Of a stretch of 60,000 nt of DNA, positions 1 to 10,952 are shown in pieces (position 1 is the first letter of the stretch; every line of letters starts with the position of its first letter). The notes beneath the pieces were generated by a model that searched no databases, was not told the origin of the DNA, and saw nothing but the letters and a program-made list of their open reading frames with translations. A program made the translations under genes and the position numbers. This DNA comes from Membranipora membranacea (Eukaryota > Bryozoa > Gymnolaemata > Cheilostomatida > Membraniporidae). The stretch covers positions 31,746,001-31,806,000 of the forward strand of contig OU612065.1 of assembly GCA_914767715.1 (NCBI GenBank). Reading direction: 5' to 3'.

Positions 1-11
1 TTGCAGCCCAC

Positions 12-67
12 CAGGGAGGGTGGGATGGTGGGTGGGATTCATGCCACCCTCCATCCCACCCTCCCTG
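12..67. mobile_element. 56-bp inverted-repeat micro-insertion with 7-bp target duplication
   Basis: The arms begin CAGGGAGGGTGGGATGG and end with the exact complement, around a short G-rich/C-rich middle. The flanks are AGCCCAC (5-11) and AGTCCAC (68-74), a 7-bp duplication with one mismatch. The related repeat near 33,485 reads through the site without the insert (AATCCAC). There is no coding capacity. The CA...TG ends and 7-bp duplication match the other micro-insertions in this window. Confidence 0.65.
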
Positions 68-74
68 AGTCCAC

Positions 75-440
75 AGCCAGGGAAAAAATGCTGCATTAGA
101 AGTTGCATTCTCAATAGTGTAAAGGGGACAACTCATTATTGTCAAATAAAATGAGTATTTTTGACCAATCAGGTGTGGTCTAACATAATTTTATTCTTCA
201 CATTTTCAATGTCAGAGGAAGGTCATCACAGTCATGCGTAATTCTTAGTGAAAAATCCGTATCATAAACCTTCTACTAACTAGCTTGTCTAATGGTGAGA
301 GGTGAATTGCAAGAATAATTTTCATTGTGAGTCAGATAAGTCCGGGCAGGAATAAATATGTGCTGAGAAATTTGGCATTCTTTTAAAAAGTAACTGATAA
401 CAAATCTATGCTCCAACAGCCACTGAATTTAATATCATCC
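75..440. repeat. Dispersed repeat, also found at 33.5 and 35.3 kb
   Basis: Positions 75-305 match 33,487-33,775 closely. Positions 309-440 match about 35,290-35,410. Together they are parts of one longer repeated sequence that surrounds the PUS1-like remnants on both sides of the window. No coding sequence is visible. The paralogous copies serve as empty-site references for the insertions at 441-698 and 712-742. Confidence 0.7.
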
Positions 441-698
441 AGGGGGGGTCTTTCAATCAATTAGAAAGAAAGAGTGATGCTTTACTAAAGCAAGTTATCA
501 CTATCACATCGCTCAAAATTATCACTCACTATGTGTTTCAATTAGAGAAAATCGCTCCCAAATTGCTCACTCAGAATGTATATAGAGTCCACCAAGTGAC
601 TGAGCCATCTGTCTGAAAGCGATACCCCTAGCAGGTATCACTCACTGAGTGAGCGATAAGATTGCGATTTTGGCTGTCTCTAATCGAAAGACCCCCCT
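441..698. mobile_element. Foldback/MITE-like insertion with AGGGGGGTCTTTC ends
   Basis: The left end reads AGGGGGGGTCTTTCAATCA and the right end is its approximate complement (TAATCGAAAGACCCCCCT). The paralogous sequence at about 35,404 passes from the left flank (ATCATCC) to the right flank (ACTCACTGAGAG) without this 260 bp, so it is an insertion. I see no ORF. The target duplication cannot be fixed by eye (2-3 bp at most). It is probably a non-autonomous DNA transposon, superfamily unknown. Confidence 0.65.
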
Positions 699-711
699 AA
701 CTCACTGAGAG

Positions 712-742
712 CAAGGAGTAATAGCTCCCCTGTTACTCCTTG
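712..742. mobile_element. 31-bp inverted-repeat micro-insertion, 7-bp target duplication CTGAGAG
   Basis: The arms are CAAGGAGTAA and TTACTCCTTG around an 11-bp middle. Perfect CTGAGAG copies lie at 705-711 and 743-749. The related sequence near 35,412 has a single CTGAGAG and no insert. It belongs to the same end type as the inserts at 33,427 and 47,293. Confidence 0.75.
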
Positions 743-749
743 CTGAGAG

Positions 750-1200
750 TGAGGCTGCTGTTTACAAAGCAAGCAATGTACATGGAATGGAATTGTTCAA
801 TCGGAACAGTTGATGAACTCTCCTTCCTTTGTTAAAGGCCCAGAAACACTTTGATGAAGATCACCTGTCATGTTATATATGTATATATATGAGAATAGAA
901 TTGCTACTATCAAGTTCATATCCATTAATTGCGCTGTACACCCTGGGTCTCCACCAGGGCTCTCAACCTGAGAGGAGTCAAAACCTGAGTTCCGCCGTTA
1001 CCATGTCGCGCAGTGGCATTTCAAAAGCATGAAACGCCCTATGCATGAACAGCTAAGGTTTCCATGGGGGTTTGTAAGCCTCCCCGATGAATTATAGGCC
1101 TACTCACCTTTCAAAGCCTAAGCTTACTAATTTTGCTCACCTAAGCTTACTAATTCAAAGCTCGCTCACGGATTTTGCTGATTACAGTTATTGTATCGTT
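750..1200. other. Non-coding flank before the first PUS1-like remnant
   Basis: The first 80 bases match 35,430-35,515. The rest has short open frames without splice context or similarity that I can name. An in-frame extension upstream of 1,201 exists, but the paralogous first exons all start at the ATG equivalent to 1,201. Confidence 0.5.
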
Positions 1201-2629
1201 ATGCTGAGAAGACTTATTGTGAATATAGCAAACCAATTAGATAAAACTTTGAGACAAAAAGGACCAATAAGTGAAGTTATCCAATCAGGAAAAGCTGTGA
1301 ATGAGACTGTCCAATCAGCAGCTAAACGTATCGCTGCAGAGTCAGAAGATGTCGTCTCTCAGAACAAATGAATCAAACTTGATGATGAGGTAGGTTATGG
1401 GGTGTTTGATGATCAAACTATGAATATATCCGCCATTCAACATAGTTATAGCAATGATTTTGTTGTTGCTAGCGTCCTAACTTATTAGACTATCACATGA
1501 CTATCATACTTGTCGATGTGTGATGCACTTACCATAATTCTGTCTTGACAAAAATTCGGAAAATATAAAATTAATCATAAGCAATATATACCATATCTAT
1601 TGCAGGCAACTCTATCTACGCCAGCAGAGAGGAAGCCTAAACTGAAGAGGAAGAAGATATCCTTACTCACAGTCTACAGTGGCAAAGGTTATTACGGTGT
1701 TCAGATCCAGTGAGTAATTTGTATTAACTGACTGTATGTATCATGTATGATGTTGGTATGTAACTTGTGAGGCTTGATAATTAGATAATGCAATACTTCA
1801 GACCTAAACATTGATATGATGCTGTAACGGGTGTTTAAAGTCGATACCATAGGCTTAATAATAAACCTAGTCAAGACACTATATACAGCTGAAGTGAGAC
1901 GACGTAATGACATTGGAAGGTGTAGTAGCATTGGTGTAATCATTGATTAACTGTCCATAATCCAGGTTTTTTGAGTTTGATAACTGCTTTACAATCAATA
2001 CCATTTCATTATCAACTTGATGTTTTTGTTTCTTCATAAAATTTATTTGCCTAAAATTTTGTATCAAACTGTTGATGACAAGCTGCTAAACCTCAAACTC
2101 AGAATCCGATCAAAATTGATCGAGTTATCAACAAAAATCCTAGTATATGAGCTGCGGGTCAATGATAACACCAATGCTACTACTCCTTCCAATGTCGTTA
2201 AGTTGCCCACAATTACACGCCTCAGTGCCTCAATGCTAATGCTCCATTTCGTGTACTGTCTAGGTTTATTATTATGTCTATGGTCGGCACTCGGAAGTTT
2301 TCTCATGTATTGGGTACTGAATATGATGCATCTCTAACAACATTCTTAATACATGCCGAGTCTAACAGATGGCACACTATGCCTATCTCATGCACGCACC
2401 AAATTGGGAGATTGGGTTCTGAACTGTTTTTTTCTCCCAATACAAAACATGTGCATATAGTATGGCTCTTGCTGTTGTTGCTTCGCATACGTATATTTTA
2501 GACTGTAACAATGCATGCATGTCTCATGTTTTATAGAATCACTGGACATTAGACGATAGAATCGGAGCTGGTTAAAGCTTTACATACCAGTAACCTCATT
2601 GACCAGAGCTGTGCCAAGATATGAGTAAG
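1201..2629 (+). pseudogene. PUS1/TruA-like tRNA pseudouridine synthase remnant, copy A
   Basis: Three exon remnants. Exon 1 (1201-1389) starts MLRRLIVNIANQLDK, a basic amphipathic leader that could target mitochondria, but TGA replaces a Cys codon at 1369-1371. Exon 2 (1606-1709, phase-2 end) encodes KRKKISLLTVYSGKGYYGVQ, which matches the start of the eukaryotic PUS1 catalytic domain (YSGKGYxGxQ). Exon 3 (2537-2629) resembles the PUS1 TIESELVKAL segment but has a TAG and a 1-bp loss near its end. The family converts uridine to pseudouridine in tRNA. The catalytic-Asp segment (RTDKG) is not found. PUS1-like identity is from motif memory; the breaks are visible directly. Confidence 0.65.
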
Positions 2630-3044
2630 GTATGAATGTAAAAAGGTAAATGAACAGCTCGCCCTAACACTTGAACTTATTGAGAAGAACTGTCGCTCCA
2701 AATCCCATCGCTCAGTTGTATAAATTAACCACACTGAATATAGATATGAAATGGGGGTAACTGCCTGACCAAATGTGTCCCGACTTATGGACAACTGCTT
2801 CAATGACTTGTCTTCCATGGTTAGATTGATTAGGCTGATTAACTATGTTCTTATCTCACAGACAAACTGGTTTTTTCCCTACTACTGTAAATTTAAACAA
2901 TAATTGTTCATACACGATTGTATCTTGTTAAAGGAGCCAAAGCGCTCCGAGTGAGATTAATTAGATGAGAGATAATGCTCACCGGTCAGCCTACTAACTC
3001 AAAGCTCGCTCATGGTTTTTACTGATTACAGTTATTGTATCGTT

Positions 3045-4610
3045 ATGCTGAGACGACTTATTGTGAATATAGCAAACCAATTAGATAAAGCTTTGAGACA
3101 AAAAGGAGCAATGAGTGAAGTCGTCCAATCAGATAAAGCTGTGAGTAAGACTGGAGTCCCATCAGCTGCTAAACGTATCGCTGCAGAGACAGACGATGTC
3201 GTCTCTCAGAACAAATGTATCAAACTTGATGCTGAGGTAGTTTGTGAGATGTTTGATGATCAAACTATGAATAAATCTCCCATTCAACATAGTTATATCA
3301 ATGATTCCTCTTGTTGCTAGCGTCCTAACTTATTAGACTATCACATGACTATCATACTTGTCAATGCGTGATGCACTTACCATTATTCTGTCTTGACAAA
3401 AATTTGAAAAATATCAAAAAAGTCATATGCAATATATACTGTCTCTCTTGCAGACCACTCTATCTACCCCAGCAGAGAGAAAGCCTAAACTGAAGAGGAA
3501 GAAGATAGCTTTATTCACAGTATACAGTGGCAAAGGTTATCACGGTGTTCAGATTCAGTGAGTTTCTCCAATTTGCTGCTGTATGTATGATGTACGCAAC
3601 TTGCAAGGCTTGATATTAGATAATAGCGATACTACAGACCTAAACATTGATATTTATGGTTAAATCATGCAGTGCTCGAGATCAAAGCAACTTCTGTATG
3701 GGTATTTAGGGTCACTACACACAATGTTTTCAGGGTTTTGTTGCACATGGTCGTTGGTGATTTTATAAGGCATTTGCCACAATTGGCTTCGAAAGTATTT
3801 CCAATCTAATAATGGGTTGAGGCATATAAATTAACCCCACTGAATATAGATATGAAATTGCAGGCCACTCTATCTACCCCAGCAGAGAGGAAGCCTAAAC
3901 TGAAGAGGAAGAAGATAGCTTTACTCACAGTATACAGTGGAAAAGGTTATCATGGTGTTCAGATTCAGTGAGTATTTTTAATTTGCTGCTGTATGTATCA
4001 TGTTGGTATGCAACTTGGGAGGCTTGCTTGTAGATAATAGCATTACTACAGACCTAAACATTGATATTTATGGTTAAATCATGCAGTGCTGGAGATCAAA
4101 GCAACTTCTGTATGGGTATTTAGGGTCAGTACTCAGTTTTCTCCTGTATTGGATATCTAGCGCCTTCATACATCCTCTGATAATTTAGATAATAAAACAA
4201 GATATATCTGTGAGTGCTTTTGATAGTTTGCATCTTGCTTTATTTGTGATTATATAACTGTGCAATTTCTACTACAAATCCTCTCATCTCCTCATGGTGA
4301 GGGAGCAATTTGTATCTACTCCCCCCCCCCCCCAACAAATATCAAGGCTACATGCTTAGTTTAACAGATCGCACACTATGTCTATCTAATTCAGATTGGG
4401 TTTTGACTTTTTTTCCCTCTCAATACAAGGCATGTGTATATAGTATGGCCCTTGCTGTTGATTTGCATATTATGATTTTGATTGTGATATGTATGTTTAT
4501 ATCTCATGTGTTGCAGAATCACCGGACACAAGTCGATAGAATCGGAGCTGGTTTAAGCTTTACACACCAGTAACCTAATTGACCAGAGCTGTGCCGACGA
4601 TATGAGTAAG
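3045..4610 (+). pseudogene. PUS1/TruA-like remnant, copy B with duplicated exon 2
   Basis: Exon 1 (3045-3236, 64 codons) is open and ends in phase 0 before GTAGTT. Exon 2 occurs twice, at 3454-3557 and 3864-3967; both are 104 bp, open, and end before GTGAGT, so only one can be used in a transcript. Exon 3 (4517-4610) keeps both splice sites but has TAA where a Lys codon is expected, inside ELV-K-AL. This is the least damaged copy in the window. A truncated leader-plus-YSGKGYHGVQ peptide could still be made, but a full synthase could not. No exon with the catalytic aspartate is seen downstream. Confidence 0.6.
4321..4333. repeat. Poly-C tract in the PUS1-like intron
   Basis: A 13-C run. The same place in the other tandem copies holds C runs of differing length (38,282-38,293; 42,659-42,670; 44,633-44,643). 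A poly-G run follows about 0.8 kb downstream in the same unit (5,164-5,175). Confidence 0.9.
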
Positions 4611-4804
4611 GTATGTATGTAAAAAAGCTACTCATGTAGTCTGACATTCCCTAATAATGGAACTTGGTCCGTGTATAACCAGGAGATTAGGTCATATCAT
4701 TAGTATTATCACCCTGGGAAAAGTGAAATCAATGGGTTACTCTTCAACATACCCTTATGATTTGTGTTATCGGCTAAGAGATAAGTGATCCAATACTATT
4801 TGTA

Positions 4805-5060
4805 GTGTCCTTCGATGGAGAACCCGCAACTAAGTGCTTCTCTTTAGCTGTATCTAATGTCCTGTCCAGGTTTATTGATAAGTGTATGGTGAAACATGAC
4901 AAAACTCTTGCCCTGCGAGTTTTGACTCCCGTATTGCCTATCAGGAGTTGCCTCCTCTGTTCAAATGAAGGAACAACTCCCGGTAATTTGCCAAGATCTA
5001 TTATTAAATTGGCTACATGTACGATCTTAGTTTTAACTATATTGTGTTGTGAACACTGTA
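4805..5060 (+). other. Recurring open segment of unknown nature ('DGEP' segment)
   Basis: It encodes a stretch beginning DGEPATKCFSLAVSNVLSRF. Related segments lie at 35,790-36,026, about 38,777-39,000, about 43,146-43,350 and about 45,120-45,320. Its place after PUS1-like exon 3 would suit a fourth exon, but I see no PUS1 motif. Differences between copies do not look restricted to third codon positions, and some copies have lost the frame. I do not recognise it; it may be non-coding repeat that happens to be open. Confidence 0.3.
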
Positions 5061-5163
5061 TCAGGAGCGCAGCAACAATTTATGATTATCTTAGCAGCCA
5101 GCGCTTTTCTAAAATACTTTGTTATATTACATATCAGTCCTTTTTTTCAAACTCATTAATTGA

Positions 5164-5175
5164 GGGGGGGGGGGG
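5164..5175. repeat. Poly-G tract
   Basis: A 12-G run, partner of the poly-C tract at 4,321. Equivalent G runs occur near 40,362, 43,482 and 45,456 in the downstream tandem copies. Confidence 0.9.
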
Positions 5176-5748
5176 TGTTAGTTGTCCCAAGTGCCGCATG
5201 GACTTGAGAACCTAAACTGCTGTATAGACATACAGGACACCTTATACAGCTGACGTGAGGCATTAAATTGTGGGTGACATAACGACATTGTAAGGTGTAG
5301 TAGTAGGGCGTTATCATTGCCTTGCATAAACCAGGTTTTTTCTTGATAACTTCCATAATCAATTTTGAGCAGATTTTGAGTTTGAAAATTGCTTTGCAAT
5401 CAGCAGCATATTGTTATCATCTTCATGTTATTTTTTCTTCAAGAAATTGTTTCCCTATGATTGTATCAAACTGTTCACTACAAGCCGTTAAGTTCATTGT
5501 AATTTTCAATCCGATCAAAATTGATCGAGTTAACAACAAAAACCTGGTGTATTAGCTTCAAGGCAATGATAACACCAATGCTACTTCACCTTCCAATGCT
5601 GTTCCGTCGCCCACCACCAAATTCCTCCTGTCAAGGCTAATGCTCCATATAGTGGCCTGTCTGGATTCATCGCTCAGTTGTATAAATTAACCACATTGAA
5701 TATAGATATGAAATGGGGGCAACTGACTGACCAAATGTGTCCCAACTA

Positions 5749-8700
5749 ATGGACAACTGCTTCAATGACTTGTCTTCCATGGTTAGATTACGGGAAGGTG
5801 CCTTATAATCCATCCAATCAAATTCATAAATGAAAATAATTATATGGCCCCAAATATTAATAATTTAATATATATATATATAAAATATAAAATATAAATA
5901 TGTACACAGTATATGACTCACACTATATATGCTGTAGGATCAATATCAAACGTGATGTAATATATACCGTCACCATATATCTATATATCTATGATTGACC
6001 ATTACCTAAATAAGGTGGCAACAACGTAGTATCCCATGGTGCAACTCTCTGAATATCATTTTATGAGTATCTATGTTCATTAAGATAATGCATCAATCAT
6101 AGCATGATCATGTTGGAATTATGTTTGTATTTTCTGTTTATGTGAGATAAGACTTTATTACTTCATTAACTACTGTATGATTTATCGATTATCCAGGGAA
6201 GTCCACCATTAAAACAGACCCAGAGAGGTAGTCTGGTTTCACACCTCGAGGCTATCATACTATAGACTCTGTGAATGCTGCATTCAGTGCCAGAGCTCAG
6301 CCAATCAGATCTCATAACCAGCCATTCTCAAGCTACAGTCCGCAGCACTACCAGAGCAGCTTGGTAAGAGAAGAGATAATCATTTTACCTGATGCCTGAT
6401 GACATGTATGATCTGATATAGCATGTTCGATTGGGTACATAGCAGTATGAGTAGTTCAAGTTAACCTTCGGTCCATGCTGCTGTAAGTGGCATTCTACCA
6501 CCAATGATAGTTGGTCAGTAATTGATGATCGAATGCCACCAGAACCAATCCTATCCAATGCAAATAAGTAAGGATATAAATTTCATATTCCTACTTATTT
6601 TCTCTTACTCATGGACATTTTATAGTTTTCGCTCATGGGATTCCTAATTGGGTTGTGTCAGGAGTTTTCCCTTATTATATGGGGCGCTTAACAGATGAGA
6701 CCATAAATTTGCACTTTTTTATAATAAGTTATCATAGGAGCAAATCACACTTTTCGGTCTGGCAGCCAGGGAAATTAAGATAGAAACGAAATGAGCGGAA
6801 TTAAACGGGCGAATTATGCTGACCCGCTTTATTGGACAAAAATTGACTGCGAATATAATTTGATGTTTATAATATTATATCAATAATAAATAAATCATTA
6901 GAAAAAAAAGAAATAATAATATTCGAGCTTTCAATTTTGAATACTATATAAATTCAACCTGAAAATATTGATTGCAGAAAAGAAATTCAGAATAGCATAT
7001 AAAAATATATTTTACGAACAAAAAAGGCCAAAATCAACCGAGGTGAGAGGTCCCTGTTGTGCCATGATTTCAACCTGTACAACAGGTAATTATGGGAGTG
7101 GAGACATGTACACAGTCTGGTTCCTTGGTTGGCCTGGCGGCGCGCCTGTGGGATGGGGTTTGATTGTGTGCAGGTTGCGAGTGTTTCGCTCTGTCGTTCT
7201 GGCAGGCGAGTGTGGCTTCGAGTGTTCTAGTCGGGCAGTCTCTGCTCTAGCTTCGTGCTATCTGACTGTCCCATTGCTTTTTAACCTTTTATATACCTTT
7301 GACACCGTTTTACTCATTCTAGTTTTTATAGTAAGCAATAAACACACACAAAAAAATCAATGTTATTGTAATACAAAGCAATTCTATATTTAATACAATA
7401 ACTTAATAAATATATAAAAATTTCTTCGCAAAACAAATTTAGCTGTTTATTTTTAGACACCTCCCTTCCTTATACTGAATTTCATTGTGATTGATCAAAT
7501 TTTTGTATTTTTATCTATTATCATTTAATTAATTTAATTTTGATTGTATTAAAAATTTAGATTCTTGGATTATTTTTTATTTCAGCATAGGTAAAATTTT
7601 GGATTACTGAATAAGTAGATCAATTGTAGTTAGCTAAAACCAAGGAGTTTTTACAGCAAAAGGTCTCATCTGCTTCCTTTATAACTTATGTAAAACCTTG
7701 CAAAAGTATGGATTCATCTGTAACTAATCAAGGGAGAATACTTCGAAAAACATAACCCTGTTTTATAACAGGAAATAGAGGGAGGAGTGTTTGCAGCTTG
7801 TGTCTAGCTAGTCTAAGTCAAATGTTGATCAGATTATCAAAACTCCCTCAAAAAAGAGATACAAAGTCATATCTCTATGAGTTTGCAGATTATTATGGTT
7901 CTCTTTGCAGGTTTCAGCTAGCTATGATAGAGATGAAGCACCGTTAGAAGATGAAACACACGTTCTGGTGCCGATATTTAAAGGTGAACAGACAGACGAG
8001 GAGAGAATACACAGACTCCTATATTCTGATGATCCGCCGAGTAGATACGGCAGTGAGGTGAGAGACTGTGACCCCGATGACTTACTTATTTACCGGGCTA
8101 TGCCCTACCTGCCTTACTATGATGTATACTGTGACCCACAGATTGACAGTGTCATTCCATGCTGCGGCTTACAATGCTGCACAGTGTCTACCAGTACAAT
8201 ATCCTATAAAACCATTAGTCGCTGAAATGTTTCCCACTGAACTGTGCTCCTAATTTCAAAACTCCCTGCGCCATTATGGACATTATAGGGAAATTATTAT
8301 TGGTGTAGAGTAGTACTGCGCGGTATAACTAGCAATTCATAATAATATATAGGTCACAGATAATATTGATATTTCCGATATTGATAAAATATTTGATATT
8401 GTTTCTTTCAAATGGAATCTGATGATAATTGCCTATTAATAAGGTAGTTGTCATCCCTTTTACCATGGGAAGACAATTATTATTTTTATAAACATTATCA
8501 AATCTAGCCCCAAGAAGGCCATTATAAAACACTCAAACCTTATTGATCAATGTATATCGTGCGTCACCTCAAATACCAAGTTTAATGAGTATGAGGGCTA
8601 TGATGCGCAGCATGTAATGCATTATAGCTATGTATACACTAACAGAATAAGACGTTTAAATTGAGAACTGTGGGTCTTAGTTTGTATATGGCCTCTTGTG

Positions 8701-8949
8701 TTCCCGTATTTCTACCACTATGGCTGTTCTTTTTTTGGTCTTTATTGTAACCACGATGTAGGAACAAAATAGTCAATTTGACATTATTCTTTTCTGCTTA
8801 ACTTGTCAAATCTGTCAGACTTGATATCAGAAGCTGATTTGAAATCTGAGTTGAGCGGCGAAAGTTTCCTTTACTGGGATGTAGTGGATGAGATGGTTGC
8901 CATGCTGAGTAACCGAGAAGTATCTACACCTAGTACACTCAACTCCTGA
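5749..8949 (+). pseudogene. Gene X, copy 1: unrecognised four-exon gene with inactivating changes
   Basis: Proposed exons: 5749-5797 (MDNCFNDLSSMVRLRE, weak donor GTGCCT), 6197-6363 (55 codons, e.g. GYHTIDSVNAAFSARAQP), 7911-8057 (49 codons, acidic, SYDRDEAPLEDETHVLVPIF) and 8797-8949 (DLKSELSGESFLYWDVVDEM). Phases fit throughout (1, 0, 0). Damage in this copy: an in-frame TAG at 6229-6231; TG instead of AG at the last acceptor (8795-8796); and the stop used in copy 2 is changed to CGA, so the frame runs into the minisatellite and ends at 8947-8949. The intact product would be about 160 residues, polar and acidic at its C-terminus. I do not recognise the family. The partner copy is 46,757-50,090. 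Confidence 0.5.
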
Positions 8950-9151
8950 AATCTACCAGCAGTACACTGAACTCCTGAAATCTACACCTAGTACACTGAA
9001 CTCCTGAAATCTACCAGCAGTACACTGAACTCCTGAGATCTACACCTAGTACACTGAACTCCTGAAATTTACCAGCAGTACACTGAACTCCTGAAATGTA
9101 CCCCCAGTACACTGAGCTCATGAAAGCTACCTCTACTACACTGAAGTCCTG
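8919..9151. repeat. 29-bp minisatellite, about 8 units, at the end of gene X
   Basis: The unit is of the form ATCTACACCTAGTACACTGA followed by ACTCCTGAA. Units alternate between a CACCTAG and a CCAGCAG version, giving a 58-bp dimer in the middle. The paralogous block has about 6 units (50,094-50,268). The unit length is not a multiple of three, so it is not a coding repeat. It lies in the likely 3' untranslated region. Confidence 0.9.
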
Positions 9152-10038
9152 AAACAGTGTGCCTTCAGTATAACGATATTGAGGAGTTGATTTTTACTTG
9201 GAGGCTGCTGAACAAGCTCAGTATGATAGGTCCCCGGGCAATGAGCTGCCTGAAGTAGAATAGATCAGGTTTGAGTGGATTTTTGTTTTCTTGTTTTATA
9301 AAAAGTTAATAGTTGACTTTTTGCATACCTAGATTGATCATCTCTTTCAGTGTTGTTCATTTGTTGTTGTTTATAATGTCTATTCCAATTTTCTATGACA
9401 TATTCGTCCAATCAATACAATGCTTTCATGTTCATATCAGATGCAGTTATTCTGAAACGTAACCCTTACCAAGCTGCTGCAAGAGGAGAACCCACCTCTA
9501 TACATACTACATGTTTAAGCACAGTTGTTCTGTAACACACATCTCCCAGGGACCGTTTGGTCTGACATAGCCAGGATTCCTATATGCTGCTGCCTCCGAT
9601 TTTAGTTTTTTTTTTTGCTTACGAAATGAACATAGGTCTGACCAAGGAGTGACAGCTTGGTCTGACATGACTATACAAACAATCATAAATCTTGCTTCAT
9701 GCTGGACAACTGACAAACACCACCCTGAGTTTAAACTGAAACAAAGAAAGCACTCCCTGTCACATTGAAAGTAAACCAGAGTGTTCTATGTTAGAGCTAT
9801 ATTACACATAAGAGAGCAAATAGTTATCTAGCTCAGCTTGAACATGCGCCGATGCGAGAATCTAGACTCCATGCCCAAAAATATGCAGTATACCCTCTAT
9901 GCTAAGCTCTTTTTTTCGTGCTGCATGCAATTCTTGCATCTAATGTAGGATGCGATCAATTTCGAAGCATTTATTTCGCACATTTACTGACCTAGAGGTG
10001 GGAAGATAATTCTCAATTTATTACCTGCCTGTTCACAG
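9152..10038. other. Intergenic stretch, no gene seen
   Basis: AT-rich single-copy-like sequence conserved in block 2 (50,269-51,138). Minus-strand open frames near 9,507-9,716 are not kept in the paralogue and have no recognisable content. Confidence 0.5.
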
Positions 10039-10952
10039 GTACACCGCGGATGTCATCCTTTCCAATTTATAAGGGTAAGACAGACATATCTCGTGAGCCT
10101 ACAGTGATTCCTACTGATATCTTACACATATGTCGGAACATGAAGCTTTCATTATTATATACAGGTATTGTAGCGGCAGCCGTGGTTAAGTTCTTGAGTT
10201 ATTTATTGAGCTGTAAGTCTCGAACTGATGCCATTAAGACACCGTGAAAACTACAAAGTTTGAACAACAAGTTGGTAAAAATGTGTTTCTAAAAGTATAA
10301 AATTAGCAGGTATAACATCGAATACAGTTGAGACTTTTACATTATTTCACATCAAAGATATTAACGGTTCAGATTCACAGAAAAAGTAAAGTTATTAATT
10401 ACCTGATTGGCTCTATAAAACGGCTGTGCTAAGTTGGTGGAACATGACATGACCTTCCATGGCTAGGCCAAGCATAGAACAAATCTCTATGATCAATACA
10501 CAAGTATTTATAGTCAGTTAAATTGTTTACAAAAACATCTGAATGATTCATATAGCTTCATAGTGGGCAACAGCAAACCACTGAACAGGTGGATATCTGA
10601 TTAATAACCACAAAAGGTTACAAAATATTTACTGGTTGGTGACAAAAGCATGGGTTTATGAATCACTTTCTTATGAAAATATTAGGCTTGATACAGTGCA
10701 AAATAGACAAACGAGATGAGCTAAAATTAGGCCATGTTGGCCGTTACAGGTATACTTTTATAATGCAACTGCTATTTGAGATTATTGCAATTAAATCCAC
10801 CAACCAAATAAAACTGTACTTTTTGTTTTTTATCCCAGTTTGGTATCAATCAGGATAGTTGTGTCGACATACAAGATAAGTTGGTAGACCCAGATAACGG
10901 GATGTCTCCGCCGATGAACTTCCAACCCAGAGGACCACTCTGTATCCTGTAG
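10039..10952 (+). CDS. Gene Y, copy 1: possible last two exons of a small gene
   Basis: Exon 10039-10074 lies between TTCACAG and GGTAAG and ends in phase 0. The next exon (10839-10952) follows TTTTTTATCCCAG, opens in phase 0, and encodes FGINQDSCVDIQDKLVDPDN and on to a C-terminal PRGPLCIL before TAG. An alternative longer first exon, to 10,164 (ending before GTATTG), does not keep the frame into the last exon. No family recognised. In block 2 the last acceptor is mutated and the intron has lost 585 bp. It could also be the end of gene X if the stop near 8,949 is bypassed by splicing. Confidence 0.3.

Noticed and set aside
1087-1200. In-frame extension of the PUS1-like first exon upstream to 1,087
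   Set aside because: Other copies have no matching coding extension; the MLRR start is the shared one.
6968-7393. 141-residue open frame, also seen at 48,145-48,408
   Set aside because: Lies in the gene X intron, its frame differs between the two blocks because of indels, and it shows no family motif.
8919-9151. CRISPR-like array
   Set aside because: Units are directly adjacent with no spacers and diverge like a minisatellite in an animal genome.
10920-10952. Prenylation (CaaX) signal at the end of gene Y
   Set aside because: The sequence ends C-I-L, one residue short of a CaaX box.
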